A stretch of DNA of 61,162 nt from Psychromonas sp. B3M02 (GTDB lineage: Bacteria; Pseudomonadota; Gammaproteobacteria; Enterobacterales; Psychromonadaceae), in assembly GCF_003318165.1 (NCBI RefSeq), contig NZ_QOCB01000131.1:1-61162 (forward strand), given 5' to 3'. The notes beneath the pieces are model-generated. The model saw nothing but the letters and a program-made list of their open reading frames with translations, was not told the origin of the DNA and did no database searches. This document shows positions 45,715 through 55,366 of the stretch, piece by piece. A program made the position numbers and the translations under genes. How positions within the stretch are numbered: position 1 is the first letter of the stretch; every line of letters begins with the position of its first letter.

Positions 45715-47028
45715 TTATTGTAAAAATGGTGACCATGCCGGTGATTTAACCTCACCATTATTCGCTGGTATATTTGCTTTAAATCGACCATCCATCGAAA
45801 CTAGTGCTAAGCCTTGTTTACCTTGATAAACAGTGCTGTAAATAATCATACTGCCGTTTGGAGCAATACTTGGTGACTCATCTAACTGTGTTTTTGTTAA
45901 TGTTCTTAACTCACCAGATTCAAGGTCTTGCACCGCAATCATATAATTCCCATTATGACGACTTACAAGTACAAGATTATCACCATCTGGGGTCATTGTT
46001 CCACCTAAATTAAGATCGCCCTCCCAAGTTAGGCGTTTTGCTTTACCCGTTGCTAAAGACACTTGATAAATCTGTGGTCTTCCGCCTCGTTCAGATGAAA
46101 ATATAATCGACTTTCCATCTGGTGTCCAACTAGGTTCAGTATCTATGACACGATTATTTGTCAATCGTTTCAATGCTTTTGTCTTTATATTAAAAGTATA
46201 TATCTCTGGTTGTCCATCTTTCGACAACACTAATGCGAGTTGAGTTCCATCTGGTGACCAAGTTGGCGAACCATTAATTTTCGGGAACGAAGTCATTAAC
46301 TCACGTTGTTGTGTGTAAAGATCTTGTATGTACACCTGTGAACGACGTTTTTCAAAGCTTACGTAAGCTAATTTACGACCATCTGGAGACCAAGAAGGTG
46401 ACATAATTGGCTGCTTCGAACGTAATACTAGTTTCTCACCTTCACCATCATAATCAGAAATACGTAACTGATAAGGGTGTGTGCTAGTTCTGTCTATCGC
46501 CACATACGCGATGCGTGTTAAAAAAGCACCTCGTTCACCGGTTAGTTTTTCATAAACGATATCACTAATACGATGCGCGTACTGTCTTAACTGGCTTGTT
46601 GATATAGTACTACGACGCTTATCCATCACAGGATCAAAACTAGGCATATTCACGTTACCAGTTAATACGTCTAACAACTCAAAAGTAACTATATATTTAC
46701 CGGCAGTGGTATCTGGTTTTACTTCACCCATTACTATTGCTTCAACACCTAACTCCGTCCACGCAGAGTAATCAATATCTTTACTGTTAGAAGGTGTTTT
46801 TGGCATTTTATCAATTGATAAAGGACTGAATTTACCACTGCGTTGTAAATCAGCAGCAACAATCTCAGAAAAATTCTGTGGCTTTTTGCCTTTGCCTAGC
46901 CATTTAAAAGGAACAACAGCAATAGGACGCGCACTATTGACACCTTCTGTGATTAAAATTTCTAAACGTGCTGATGCGTTGCTTGAAGCAGCGATCAATA
47001 TAATTAAACTAATTAATCGAACAAACAT
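45715..47028 (-). CDS. tolB: Tol-Pal system protein TolB
   Basis: The periplasmic beta-propeller of Tol-Pal, 437 aa. A signal peptide ends near SNASA. The N-terminal domain is followed by WD-like repeats with the recurring [26 protein letters not shown] and [13 protein letters not shown] pattern. The start is taken at the second ATG, 47028, because AAGGA directly abuts the first ATG and is properly spaced only for the second. It lies between tolA and pal. Confidence 0.96.
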   Translation of the reverse strand: MFVRLISLIILIAASSNASARLEILITEGVNSARPIAVVPFKWLGKGKKPQNFSEIVAADLQRSGKFSPLSIDKMPKTPSNSKDIDYSAWTELGVEAIVMGEVKPDTTAGKYIVTFELLDVLTGNVNMPSFDPVMDKRRSTISTSQLRQYAHRISDIVYEKLTGERGAFLTRIAYVAIDRTSTHPYQLRISDYDGEGEKLVLRSKQPIMSPSWSPDGRKLAYVSFEKRRSQVYIQDLYTQQRELMTSFPKINGSPTWSPDGTQLALVLSKDGQPEIYTFNIKTKALKRLTNNRVIDTEPSWTPDGKSIIFSSERGGRPQIYQVSLATGKAKRLTWEGDLNLGGTMTPDGDNLVLVSRHNGNYMIAVQDLESGELRTLTKTQLDESPSIAPNGSMIIYSTVYQGKQGLALVSMDGRFKANIPANNGEVKSPAWSPFLQ

Positions 47029-47037
47029 GTTCATTCC

Positions 47038-48180
47038 TTATAGGTCTGGCTCTAATGTAATATCGAAATCCCTAAACTGACCACTAATCTCTGGATCTTT
47101 AGGAATAGGTAACGTTTTAGCCTGTAGTGTTGCTCGACGAGCAGAATCACATAACTTTTGATCACCTTTACTCATCACTGCACTTAATACTAAGCCGTTA
47201 GAAGCTAACTTAATTGCTAACGTACAAGTTTGTCCGCTCATACTTTTATCAACCTTCCAATTACGACTTATTTTAGATCGAATTAACGCTTGATATCTAG
47301 CGATCTCAGATGTTTGCTTGGCACTTCTTGCACTTGAAAAATCATCTGAAAACTCAGCCTCCATTTGTCTATCAAGCTCTTCTTGTCTTAATCTTTCTTT
47401 TTCAGCAGCCGCTTTTTGTTTAGCAATTCTTTCCGCTTTCTCTTTCGCAGCTTTCTCAGCGGCTAATTTTTCGGCTTTTGCTTTAGCAGCCTTTTCAGCA
47501 GCTAATTTATCAGCCTTCTCTTTCGCCGCTTTTTCTGCCGCTAGTTTGTCAGCTTTCTCTTTCGCCGCTTTCTCTGCGGCTAGTTTGTCAGCTTTTTCTT
47601 TGGCAGCTTTTTCAGCGGCTAATTTATCTGCTTTTGCTTTGGCAGCTTTTTCAGCAGCTAATTTATCTGCTTTAGCTTTGGCAGCTTTTTCAGCAGCTAA
47701 TTTATCTGCTTTAGCTTTTTCAGCTTTTGCAGCTTCATCTGCTTTTTTCTTTTCCGCTGCAGCTATCGCTGCTTGTTCAGCTTGTTTTTTCTCTTCTGCT
47801 TCCTTTGCTGCCGCTAATTTTTCGTTTTCAATACGCTGCTGCTCTTGTTGTTTACGTACTGCTTCCTCTTTCTCAGCTTTTAGCTTGTCATCTTTTTGCT
47901 TTTGCAACAGCGCCTGTTGACGTTGCTTTTCAGCTTCTTGTTGTGCTTGTAACTCACGTTGTTGATCTATTATTTTCTGCTGAGCTTGCTTTTGTTGCTC
48001 AGAATGCTTTGCCATACTATCAAGCATATCTTGATTAATAATGGTGGCATCAATGATCGACGCCGCCTCTGGTTTATCCCTAGGCAGCGAAAAATCAATA
48101 TTCATCAACAACACACCGCCAATAATGAGGTGCAAAGCAAATGCGGTAATAAATGCAATAATGTTTGTACTATTTTTCAT
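47038..48180 (-). CDS. tolA: Tol-Pal system protein TolA
   Basis: An inner-membrane protein of 380 aa that spans the periplasm and transmits energy from TolQR to Pal/TolB. It has an N-terminal helix (about residues 7-27), a long Ala/Lys/Glu helix containing seven or eight tandem 14-residue units of the type [14 protein letters not shown], and a C-terminal globular domain (about 285-380) with the pair of Cys in [11 protein letters not shown] and [11 protein letters not shown] that normally form a disulfide. It begins 1 bp downstream of the tolR stop. Confidence 0.96.
   Translation of the reverse strand: MKNSTNIIAFITAFALHLIIGGVLLMNIDFSLPRDKPEAASIIDATIINQDMLDSMAKHSEQQKQAQQKIIDQQRELQAQQEAEKQRQQALLQKQKDDKLKAEKEEAVRKQQEQQRIENEKLAAAKEAEEKKQAEQAAIAAAEKKKADEAAKAEKAKADKLAAEKAAKAKADKLAAEKAAKAKADKLAAEKAAKEKADKLAAEKAAKEKADKLAAEKAAKEKADKLAAEKAAKAKAEKLAAEKAAKEKAERIAKQKAAAEKERLRQEELDRQMEAEFSDDFSSARSAKQTSEIARYQALIRSKISRNWKVDKSMSGQTCTLAIKLASNGLVLSAVMSKGDQKLCDSARRATLQAKTLPIPKDPEISGQFRDFDITLEPDL
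47430..47720 (-). repeat. tolA: 42-bp tandem repeats in tolA
   Basis: Seven to eight nearly identical 42-bp units encode [14 protein letters not shown] or the AAKEK variant. Such repeats commonly change copy number in tolA genes. Confidence 0.85.
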
Positions 48181-48612
48181 CTATTCGTCGGGCTCTGTCA
48201 TTAAACCTAAAGAAGGCACACCAGCTTGTTGCAGCAACACCATCAATTTCACAACACTTTTATAATCTACATCTCCATCACCTTTCACAATAAATTGTGC
48301 GTCAGGATCAAGTTCAATCTGCCCTTCAACAAGTGATGACATTTGCGATGCATCTAGCGGTGTATCAGACTCATCACCGACGCTTAGATAGTAACGCCCC
48401 TGTTTATCAATCGAAGCAATTAAAGGCGGCTTAGAATCTTCAGGTAATGACTCAGCAGCAGCTTGTGGTAAATCAACTTTAACACCCTGCGTAACTAACG
48501 GTGCAGTTACCATGAAGATGATCAGTAGTACCAACATAACATCGATATAAGGTACTACATTGATTTCCGCAATAACGCGTTTTCGTCTAGGCGTTCGATA
48601 AGAATGTCGCAT
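48181..48612 (-). CDS. tolR: Tol-Pal system protein TolR
   Basis: An ExbD-like inner-membrane protein of 143 aa. One membrane helix (VVPYIDVMLVLLIIFMVTAP) carries the ion-conducting Asp in YIDVMLVLL, followed by a periplasmic domain. With TolQ it forms the proton-driven motor of Tol-Pal. It is 5 bp after tolQ. Confidence 0.97.
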   Translation of the reverse strand: MRHSYRTPRRKRVIAEINVVPYIDVMLVLLIIFMVTAPLVTQGVKVDLPQAAAESLPEDSKPPLIASIDKQGRYYLSVGDESDTPLDASQMSSLVEGQIELDPDAQFIVKGDGDVDYKSVVKLMVLLQQAGVPSLGLMTEPDE

Positions 48613-48617
48613 AATAG

Positions 48618-49301
48618 TTACTCACTCTCAGTCATTGCTTGGCGCTGTAATATCGAGGTGAACTCTTCCATTAAGTTAATGTATGAAGCTTCTAAATGAC
48701 CAACTTGAGTTGAAAATTTGTTGTAAGCCATTACAGCAGGGATCGCAGCAAATAAACCCATTGCTGTTGCAATTAAGGCTTCTGCAATACCAGGGGCAAC
48801 CATAGATAAAGTAGCTTGTTGCACTTCACCCAAAGCGATAAATGAGTTCATGATCCCCCAAACCGTACCAAATAAACCAATGTATGGGCTAATAGAACCG
48901 ATTGTTGCTAATGCCGGTAAACCAGACTCTAGCTCGTCCATTTCGCGCGACAAGGTAACACGCATTGAACGATGTGCACCTTCAATAACGCTATCAACGT
49001 TACGACCTGGCATACGATGTAAACGTGAGAACTCTTTAAAGCCCATGTAGAATATTTTTTCACCGCCATTCACTCGCTCACTACGCGCAGCGGTTTCTTT
49101 GTATAAGCGGCTTAAGTCATGACCTGACCAAAAGCGATCTTCGAAATGTTTTAGTGCTAACTTAGAAGCCTTTAACATTCTTGAACGTGAAAAAATCAAC
49201 GTCCATGAATAGATAGACATGCCTAAGAGCAATAACATAACCGTTTTTACAAGCAAACTAGCTTGTAGGAATAACCCTAAAAATGACATATCAGCGTGCA
49301 C
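48618..49301 (-). CDS. tolQ: Tol-Pal system protein TolQ
   Basis: An ExbB/MotA-like motor subunit of 227 aa with three membrane helices; the family motifs [19 protein letters not shown] and [28 protein letters not shown] are covered by LFGTVWGIM and [12 protein letters not shown] keep the GTG start at 49301, giving [11 protein letters not shown] like MTDMNILDLF in E. coli, because GAGG lies nine bases upstream; ATG 49289 has none. The GTG start overlaps ybgC by 11 bp. Confidence 0.95.
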   Translation of the reverse strand: MHADMSFLGLFLQASLLVKTVMLLLLGMSIYSWTLIFSRSRMLKASKLALKHFEDRFWSGHDLSRLYKETAARSERVNGGEKIFYMGFKEFSRLHRMPGRNVDSVIEGAHRSMRVTLSREMDELESGLPALATIGSISPYIGLFGTVWGIMNSFIALGEVQQATLSMVAPGIAEALIATAMGLFAAIPAVMAYNKFSTQVGHLEASYINLMEEFTSILQRQAMTESE

Positions 49302-49695
49302 GAGTAATTACCTCAATTATTTCTGTTGGAATAGCGGTTGGTTTCATTTTATTCAAATTTACGCAAGCGATTAGAGTATCCGCCTGACAGAGAAGTTCCC
49401 TGTTTTCATTAAAAACTTTCTGCTTAAATAATAAGCTGGCTTTACGGTAGGATGCAACCTCTGTTTCTATACTTAGCAATTGATTAAATAACGCTGACTT
49501 AATACAGTCCATATCAACTTTTTTAACCATGAACGCAATCCCTTCAGCTAATAAGGTATCCTGTTGGATATCAAAATCGCGTAAAAACTCGGTGCGACCA
49601 CGCTCAAAGAACTTCAAATAGTTAGCGTAATAAACAACGCCCCCTGCATCTGTATCTTCGTAATAGACTCGAACTGGTAGTGTTGACGTTAACAA
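49291..49695 (-). CDS. ybgC: Acyl-CoA thioesterase YbgC
   Basis: A hotdog-fold thioesterase of 134 aa, the first gene of the tol-pal operon in most gammaproteobacteria. The catalytic region is [21 protein letters not shown] with the active-site Asp in EDTDAGG, then [12 protein letters not shown]. It hydrolyses acyl-CoA and is linked to phospholipid metabolism. It overlaps tolQ by 11 bp. The upstream region to cydD is 548 bp. Confidence 0.95.
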   Translation of the reverse strand: MLTSTLPVRVYYEDTDAGGVVYYANYLKFFERGRTEFLRDFDIQQDTLLAEGIAFMVKKVDMDCIKSALFNQLLSIETEVASYRKASLLFKQKVFNENRELLCQADTLIACVNLNKMKPTAIPTEIIEVITRAR

Positions 49696-50243
49696 ACTGT
49701 TTTCCTTATGCTAATGCTATTGTGACTGGTACAAATAATAGTGGATCTAAAGGCAAATGAACATATCCATTAAAGCCTACTCAATCTCTACCATATGTAA
49801 GTTTCGTTATGATATACATAAACCCTACTTTACATAGAGTTATTTTACTAATGTGGCACTAAATACTTGATTAAAAACAAGCTCACAGCAGTGAATTGTA
49901 ATTCCTATTGTATTTATTAAACGCACTCAGTATTGTGTCTGCGTATTTGTGCTTAATAAATATTTACAGATAGATCATTACATTTAAAATCATCATGTTA
50001 TTAAGAGGCATTTTACAACGCAATCAGTTTTGTGTCATTTTATGCCCAAATAGACAGAAATAGCCTGTTAAGTCAGTTTATTTATAGCATCAAGGTAAAT
50101 GAATAGGTCTAAAACACAACATCAAACGTACAATTATTAGTAGTTATAATAAATAAATGATCTCGATTTTACCTAAATTAAACTCTTTGATTTAACAAGT
50201 GAAATAGATCAATTAACCATGCAACACGACAATGAGCAGATAA
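49696..50243. other. Intergenic region between divergent ybgC and cydD
   Basis: 548 bp of AT-rich DNA that must hold the promoters of ybgC-tol-pal and of cydDC. No reading frame, RNA gene or intact FNR palindrome is visible. Confidence 0.5.
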
Positions 50244-52055
50244 ATGGATATCCCTTTAGAAAAGCAATTAACAAAGTGGTTAAAACAACAAAAAAAGGCC
50301 TGTGGTTTTTTCCTCAATTTAACAGTGACTTTAGGCTTATTAACTGGCCTCTCTCTTTTAGTACAAGCCTATTTAATTGCATCAATTGTTCATGACATTG
50401 TCATTCTTGAACTTCCTAGACAAGCATTAAACAATGAATTTATTGCATTATTATGTTTAATTCCGGTCCGAGCTCTCTTAGCTTTTGCTCGTGAACGTGC
50501 TAGCTTCGAAGCAGGTAAACGCTTACGCTTACACATTCGTAAGTTGGTATTAGATAAATTATCAGAGTTAGGGCCTGCTTATATTAAAGGGAAACCAGCG
50601 GGTAGCTGGGCAACCATAGTATTAGAGCAAATTGAAGATCTGCACGACTTCTACGCGCGTTATTTACCACAAATGTTATTAGCCGGCTTCATCCCTCTGA
50701 CCATTTTAATTGCAGTATTCCCATTAAACTGGGCTGCAGGATTAATTTTATTAACCACCGCACCTCTGATCCCTATATTTATGATCCTAGTGGGTAAAGG
50801 AGCGGCTGACGCTAACCGCAAAAACTTTAAAGTTTTAACACAATTAAGCGGCCATTTTATGGATCGTTTAAAAGGATTAAAAACCCTTAAGTTATTCAAC
50901 CAAGGTGAAACAGAGTTAAACAATATTGAATCGGCTTCTGAATCATTCAGAGCAGGTACCATGGCGGTATTACGCCTTGCTTTTTTAAGCTCCGCTGTGT
51001 TGGAATTTTTTGCTGCTATCTCCATTGCAGTATTAGCCGTTTACTTTGGATTTAGCTTTTTAGGTGAACTTAACTTTGGTGATTACGGTGAACCGCTTAC
51101 TTTATTCATTGGTGTATTTGTATTAATGCTAGCGCCTGAGTTTTATCAACCGCTGCGAGATATGGGGACACATTATCACGCTAAAGCTCAAGCTATAGGC
51201 GCAGCTGAAGCGCTTAAAGAGTTACTTGATTACCAACTACCAAATCAACAACAAAGCAATGCCACAGCAGCGCATTCATTCAAGCAAGACCAAACCTTAA
51301 CATTACAAGCTAAAGACCTTTGTGTACAAAGCTTAGACGGGACTTTATTGGTTGGCCCTATTAGCTTTTCAATCGCTGGAAATGAGGATGTTGCCTTAGT
51401 TGGGCCAAGTGGCTCAGGCAAAACCAGCTTACTCAATGCAGTGTTAGGTTTTTTGCCTTATCAGGGCTCATTATTAATTAATGGCGTTGAGCTATCGAGT
51501 ATCGATAAAGCACAATGGCGTAAAAACCTAGCCTGGTTAGGGCAAGACCCACAGCTATTTTATGGCACAGTGCGCGAAAATATTAACATGGGTGATAACT
51601 CTATTTCAGACCAAGCCATTCAATCTTACTTGCAGCAAGTCGCTATCTGGGACTTTATAAAGCAGAAGCCATTAGGGCTAGAGCATCCTATTGGAGAACA
51701 AATGGCAGGACTTTCTGTGGGTCAAGCACAACGTATTGCATTAGCCCGCGCCCTAACTAAAAATGCACAGCTATTTTTGTTAGATGAACCAACGGCAAGT
51801 TTAGATCAAGACAGTGAAACGGTGATTTTCAGCGCGATTCAACAAGCGACACAGGGGGTCACTAGTATCATGATCAGCCATCGATTAGATCAGCTACAGC
51901 AGATGCATAAAATTATCGTATTAGACAAAGGTCAAATAGTGCAACAAGGTGACTTCCAAACACTCAATAAAACACCGGGTCTATTTAATGATATGCAACA
52001 AGATATGAGTAATCTTGATCGTGCAATTTCAATGACTTCTCAGGCGGAACTATAA
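50244..52055 (+). CDS. cydD: Heterodimeric ABC exporter subunit CydD
   Basis: With CydC it exports glutathione and cysteine to the periplasm and is needed to assemble cytochrome bd. The 603-aa protein has six membrane helices (about residues 20-310) and a nucleotide-binding domain with Walker A GPSGSGKTS, signature LSVGQAQRIALARAL and Walker B LFLLDEPTASLD. The signature reads LSVGQ rather than LSGGQ. It overlaps cydC by 1 bp (TAATG). It is transcribed towards the cydABX genes. Confidence 0.96.
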   Translation: MDIPLEKQLTKWLKQQKKACGFFLNLTVTLGLLTGLSLLVQAYLIASIVHDIVILELPRQALNNEFIALLCLIPVRALLAFARERASFEAGKRLRLHIRKLVLDKLSELGPAYIKGKPAGSWATIVLEQIEDLHDFYARYLPQMLLAGFIPLTILIAVFPLNWAAGLILLTTAPLIPIFMILVGKGAADANRKNFKVLTQLSGHFMDRLKGLKTLKLFNQGETELNNIESASESFRAGTMAVLRLAFLSSAVLEFFAAISIAVLAVYFGFSFLGELNFGDYGEPLTLFIGVFVLMLAPEFYQPLRDMGTHYHAKAQAIGAAEALKELLDYQLPNQQQSNATAAHSFKQDQTLTLQAKDLCVQSLDGTLLVGPISFSIAGNEDVALVGPSGSGKTSLLNAVLGFLPYQGSLLINGVELSSIDKAQWRKNLAWLGQDPQLFYGTVRENINMGDNSISDQAIQSYLQQVAIWDFIKQKPLGLEHPIGEQMAGLSVGQAQRIALARALTKNAQLFLLDEPTASLDQDSETVIFSAIQQATQGVTSIMISHRLDQLQQMHKIIVLDKGQIVQQGDFQTLNKTPGLFNDMQQDMSNLDRAISMTSQAEL

Positions 52056-53854
52056 TGACAGTATTACTTCCCTTCATTCGACTTTTTAAAACACAATGGC
52101 TAATGATGTCAGTTGGTTTATTGCTAAGCATTATCGCCCTGCTTTCTGGGATTGGTTTGTTATCATTGTCAGGCTGGTTTTTATCTGCGTCAGCAGTGGC
52201 AGGTTTAACCCTGTTAGCCACGCAAAGCTTTAACTACTTTACACCTGCAGGTGGTGTGCGTTTCTTATCGATTCTACGCACCGCAAGTCGCTATGGTGAA
52301 CGTTTATCAACTCACCAAGCGACCTTTAAATTATTGACTCAATTACGTGTATGGGCGTGGCGGAAATTATTGCCGCTTAGTGCGTCGAATATGCAAGGTA
52401 AACGTCAAGGGGAAATACTCAACCGCTTAGTGTCGGATATAGATACCCTAGATCATTTGTATCTACGCTTACTTACTCCACTCTTTAGCGCTTTCTTTGT
52501 ACTACTAGCGATGTTTTTCTTTGTCGCTTGGTTTGATCTAACTATTGCTATTGTATTAACCGCTAGCTTATTAGTGCTGTGGTTAGTATTACCAGTTTTA
52601 TTCTATTTGTTAGGGCGTAAACCTGGTGTTCAACAATTGCATAATAAACGTCATTATCGAGTGCAGTTGTTATCATTTATTCAAGGCTTCTCTGAAATCT
52701 CTTTATTTTCAGCCACTGAACGTTTCCGTGCTCAATTAGCAGAGTCAGAACAAAAGTTATTAGCGAGCCAACAAATGACCGCTAATGTTATGGCATTTAG
52801 CCAAGCTTTGTTGATTCTATGCCATGGTTTTATTGTATTAAGCATTTTATATATCGCCTCATCGGGTGTCGGTGAATATCAACCTCCAGGGGCTATGTTG
52901 GCCATGGTTGGTTTTATGGCGTTAGCAAGTATTGAGCTATTGTTGCCAATATCAGGGGCTTTCCAACATCTATCTTCATGTATTGATGCAGCAACAAGGG
53001 TCAATGATTTATTAGAGCAAACACCTGATATTGTATTTAATGAAGAAAATGCACAACAAATTACCCGGGGTGAGATTCAACTTAATGATATCCAGTTTGC
53101 TTACCAAGGTGACTCAGTTGGTGGCGACAACTCACTTATCTTAAACAAGATAAACCTCACCATAAATGCTGGTGAAAAAATTGCCTTATTGGGTAAAACA
53201 GGTTGTGGTAAATCTACCTTATTATCGTTATTAACTCGCGAGTGGGAAGCAAACTCTGGCAGTATCACACTAGATGGCACCGCCATTGAGCAATACTCAC
53301 AAGCAGCCCTCACTTCTGGCATTTCAGTCGTTAGTCAACGAGTCTATATTTTTGCAGGCACATTACGTGACAATCTGACATTGGCTCAAGCTAACACCAA
53401 CCAACAAACCTTTAAAAATGCTGCAGAGCAAAAAGCTGCACGTGATATTAATGATCAAGTATTATCAGATGTACTAAAAAAAGTCGGACTCGATGCATTA
53501 ACTCAAGGCGACGCTCCCTTTGATACTTGGTTAGGAGAAGGCGGTAGACAACTTTCCGGTGGCGAACAAAGACGTATTGGTGTTGCCCGTGCTTTATTAC
53601 ACGATGCGCCAATACTATTGCTCGATGAACCAACAGAAGGCTTAGATAAACGTACCGAGCGCGATATATTAAAACTCTTATTTGAACATGCTCAGCACAA
53701 AACATTACTGATGATCAGCCATCGTTTAACCGCGATGGATAGAATGGATAAGATCTACTTAATGGAAGAAGGCACTTTACGTAATCAAGGAACTCATCAA
53801 ACACTACTTAAAACCGATGACTATTACGCCTGTTTACATAAGCACTTATGTTAA
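52055..53854 (+). CDS. cydC: Heterodimeric ABC exporter subunit CydC
   Basis: The partner of CydD, 599 aa. Six membrane helices are followed by a nucleotide-binding domain with Walker A GKTGCGKST, signature LSGGEQRRIGVARAL and Walker B LLLDEPTEGLD. A conserved YGERLSTHQATFKLL lies in the membrane part. An insertion rich in Gln and Asn (about residues 448-470) sits before the signature. A 14-bp terminator hairpin follows. Confidence 0.96.
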   Translation: MTVLLPFIRLFKTQWLMMSVGLLLSIIALLSGIGLLSLSGWFLSASAVAGLTLLATQSFNYFTPAGGVRFLSILRTASRYGERLSTHQATFKLLTQLRVWAWRKLLPLSASNMQGKRQGEILNRLVSDIDTLDHLYLRLLTPLFSAFFVLLAMFFFVAWFDLTIAIVLTASLLVLWLVLPVLFYLLGRKPGVQQLHNKRHYRVQLLSFIQGFSEISLFSATERFRAQLAESEQKLLASQQMTANVMAFSQALLILCHGFIVLSILYIASSGVGEYQPPGAMLAMVGFMALASIELLLPISGAFQHLSSCIDAATRVNDLLEQTPDIVFNEENAQQITRGEIQLNDIQFAYQGDSVGGDNSLILNKINLTINAGEKIALLGKTGCGKSTLLSLLTREWEANSGSITLDGTAIEQYSQAALTSGISVVSQRVYIFAGTLRDNLTLAQANTNQQTFKNAAEQKAARDINDQVLSDVLKKVGLDALTQGDAPFDTWLGEGGRQLSGGEQRRIGVARALLHDAPILLLDEPTEGLDKRTERDILKLLFEHAQHKTLLMISHRLTAMDRMDKIYLMEEGTLRNQGTHQTLLKTDDYYACLHKHLC

Positions 53855-53864
53855 TTTAATCGAT

Positions 53865-53900
53865 AAGGTTTAAGCTGAGTGTCATCAGCTTAAACCTTTT
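53865..53900 (+). terminator. Terminator of cydDC
   Basis: AAGGTTTAAGCTGA-GTGTCA-TCAGCTTAAACCTT, a perfect 14-bp stem followed by TT-G-TT, 10 bp after the cydC stop. Confidence 0.8.
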
Positions 53901-54005
53901 GTTAACCGCTATTCAACGCATCACTTAAAGGCTAACCTAAGACTTCCACAAATACCTTCCTAAGGTACAAGCTTAACCTTATTACTTCCCCTTCGTGAGC
54001 CTATT

Positions 54006-54033
54006 ATACCAATCATACTAATCAACTGATCTA
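54006..54033. repeat. Dispersed 28-bp repeat, copy at the cyd locus
   Basis: ATACCAAT then ACTGATCTA at the end; 23 of 28 bases match the copy at 61069-61096. It lies between the cydDC and cydABX terminators. Confidence 0.5.
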
Positions 54034-54052
54034 TACTAGAAAAAAGACAAAA

Positions 54053-54083
54053 AAAAGCGGTTACTTAAAAAGTAACCGCTTAA
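54053..54083 (-). terminator. Terminator of cydABX
   Basis: AAGCGGTTACTT-AAA-AAGTAACCGCTT, a perfect 12-bp stem with a T-run on the minus strand, 15 bp past the cydX stop. Confidence 0.93.
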
Positions 54084-54097
54084 TTTAAAGATCCATT

Positions 54098-54211
54098 TTA
54101 TTGGTCTTTTTCATCCTGTTCATTAGCTTCAGTTTGTTCAAACCAAAGTCCATTGATAATGCCCAATGAACAAGCCAGTAATACACCTAAAATCCATGCA
54201 AAATACCACAT
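54098..54211 (-). CDS. cydX: Cytochrome bd oxidase small subunit CydX
   Basis: A 37-aa single-helix subunit required for stability of cytochrome bd. It begins MWYFAWILGVLLACSLGI, almost identical to E. coli CydX (MWYFAWILGTLLACSFGV), and continues with a charged, Glu-rich tail. AAGGA lies 8 bp before the ATG. It is 15 bp downstream of cydB, before the operon terminator. It is too short for most gene-finding cut-offs. Confidence 0.97.
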   Translation of the reverse strand: MWYFAWILGVLLACSLGIINGLWFEQTEANEQDEKDQ

Positions 54212-54226
54212 AATATAATTCCTTAA

Positions 54227-55366
54227 TTAGTACGCTGAATGTTTATATTTAACTAAAAACTCTTTACCTACACGACCAAACATCTTGATGTAACCGAAGC
54301 TGGTGTAAAGTAAAATGATAGGTAAAAATATCGCTGCAGCAATAGTCATAATGTTTAGTGTCAACTCACTAGAAGTCGCGTCCCATACTGTCAAGCTGTG
54401 ACTTGGGTTTAAGCTTGAAGGCATAATGAATGGGAACATGCTCACTGCACAAGTTAGTAATACACCAAATTGTGTAATACTGGTTGCGAAGAAAGCAAAA
54501 CCACTACGTTTAAAGATACTCATTACAAATGCAATTAATGGGAACAGTAAACCAACAATAGGTGCAAGCATCGCAATTGGGTAGTCACTGTAGTTTTGTA
54601 ACCAAGCACCAGGTTGAATCTCTACTACTTTTGCTAATGGGTTAGACACACCATTTAAATCAAGCGCAGAGGTAATAACAAAACCGTCAATGCCTTTTGC
54701 TAACCAAAGACCAGCAAGTGCAAATAATAGCGTGGTTAATGGCGCAACAACTAATGTCACTTTACGTGCACGTTCGTACAACGCCCCTTCTGTTTTCATT
54801 TGTAACCAAGTTGAACCTTGCAATACAAATAAACATAGGCTGAATACACCCACTAACAATGCAAATGGGTTTAATAGCGCAAAGAAAGTACCTTCGTAAT
54901 TAGCACGTAGGAACTCATCTAATACAAAAGGCACACCTTGTAATAAGTTACCAAATGCCACGCCAATCACGATTGGTGGTATCGTACTACCAGCAAAAAT
55001 GCCCCAATCCCAGCTTGATTTCCAACGTGGGTCAGCGACTTTTCCTCGGTAATCAAAACCAACAGGTCTGAAGAACAGCGCAAATAGCGTCAACATCATC
55101 GCCACATAGAAGCCTGAAAATGCTGTTGCATAAACAGCAGGCCAAGCAGCAAAAATAGCACCAGCGGCTAATACTAGCCAAACCTGGTTCCCTTCCCAGT
55201 GAGGTGCAATACTGTTGATCATCATACGACGCTCGTCATCACTTTTACCAATCACAGGTAATAGCGTACCAACGCCCATATCAAAACCATCAGTTACTAC
55301 AAAACCAATTAGTAATACACTAATTAACACCCACCAAATTAATCTTAACGTTTCGTAATCAAACAT
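54227..55366 (-). CDS. cydB: Cytochrome bd ubiquinol oxidase subunit II
   Basis: A membrane subunit of 379 aa with eight to nine helices. Conserved features are YETLRLIWWVLISVLLIGF, VTDGFDMGVGTLLP and WEGNQVWLVLAAGAIFAAWP. It supports the heme-bearing CydA and the oxygen channel. It overlaps cydA by 1 bp and is followed by cydX. Confidence 0.98.
   Translation of the reverse strand: MFDYETLRLIWWVLISVLLIGFVVTDGFDMGVGTLLPVIGKSDDERRMMINSIAPHWEGNQVWLVLAAGAIFAAWPAVYATAFSGFYVAMMLTLFALFFRPVGFDYRGKVADPRWKSSWDWGIFAGSTIPPIVIGVAFGNLLQGVPFVLDEFLRANYEGTFFALLNPFALLVGVFSLCLFVLQGSTWLQMKTEGALYERARKVTLVVAPLTTLLFALAGLWLAKGIDGFVITSALDLNGVSNPLAKVVEIQPGAWLQNYSDYPIAMLAPIVGLLFPLIAFVMSIFKRSGFAFFATSITQFGVLLTCAVSMFPFIMPSSLNPSHSLTVWDATSSELTLNIMTIAAAIFLPIILLYTSFGYIKMFGRVGKEFLVKYKHSAY

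Noticed and set aside
47318-47920. Long open frame opposite tolA
   Set aside because: An antisense reading of the AAK repeats, giving a Ser/Ala/Phe-rich string. The true gene is tolA on the minus strand.
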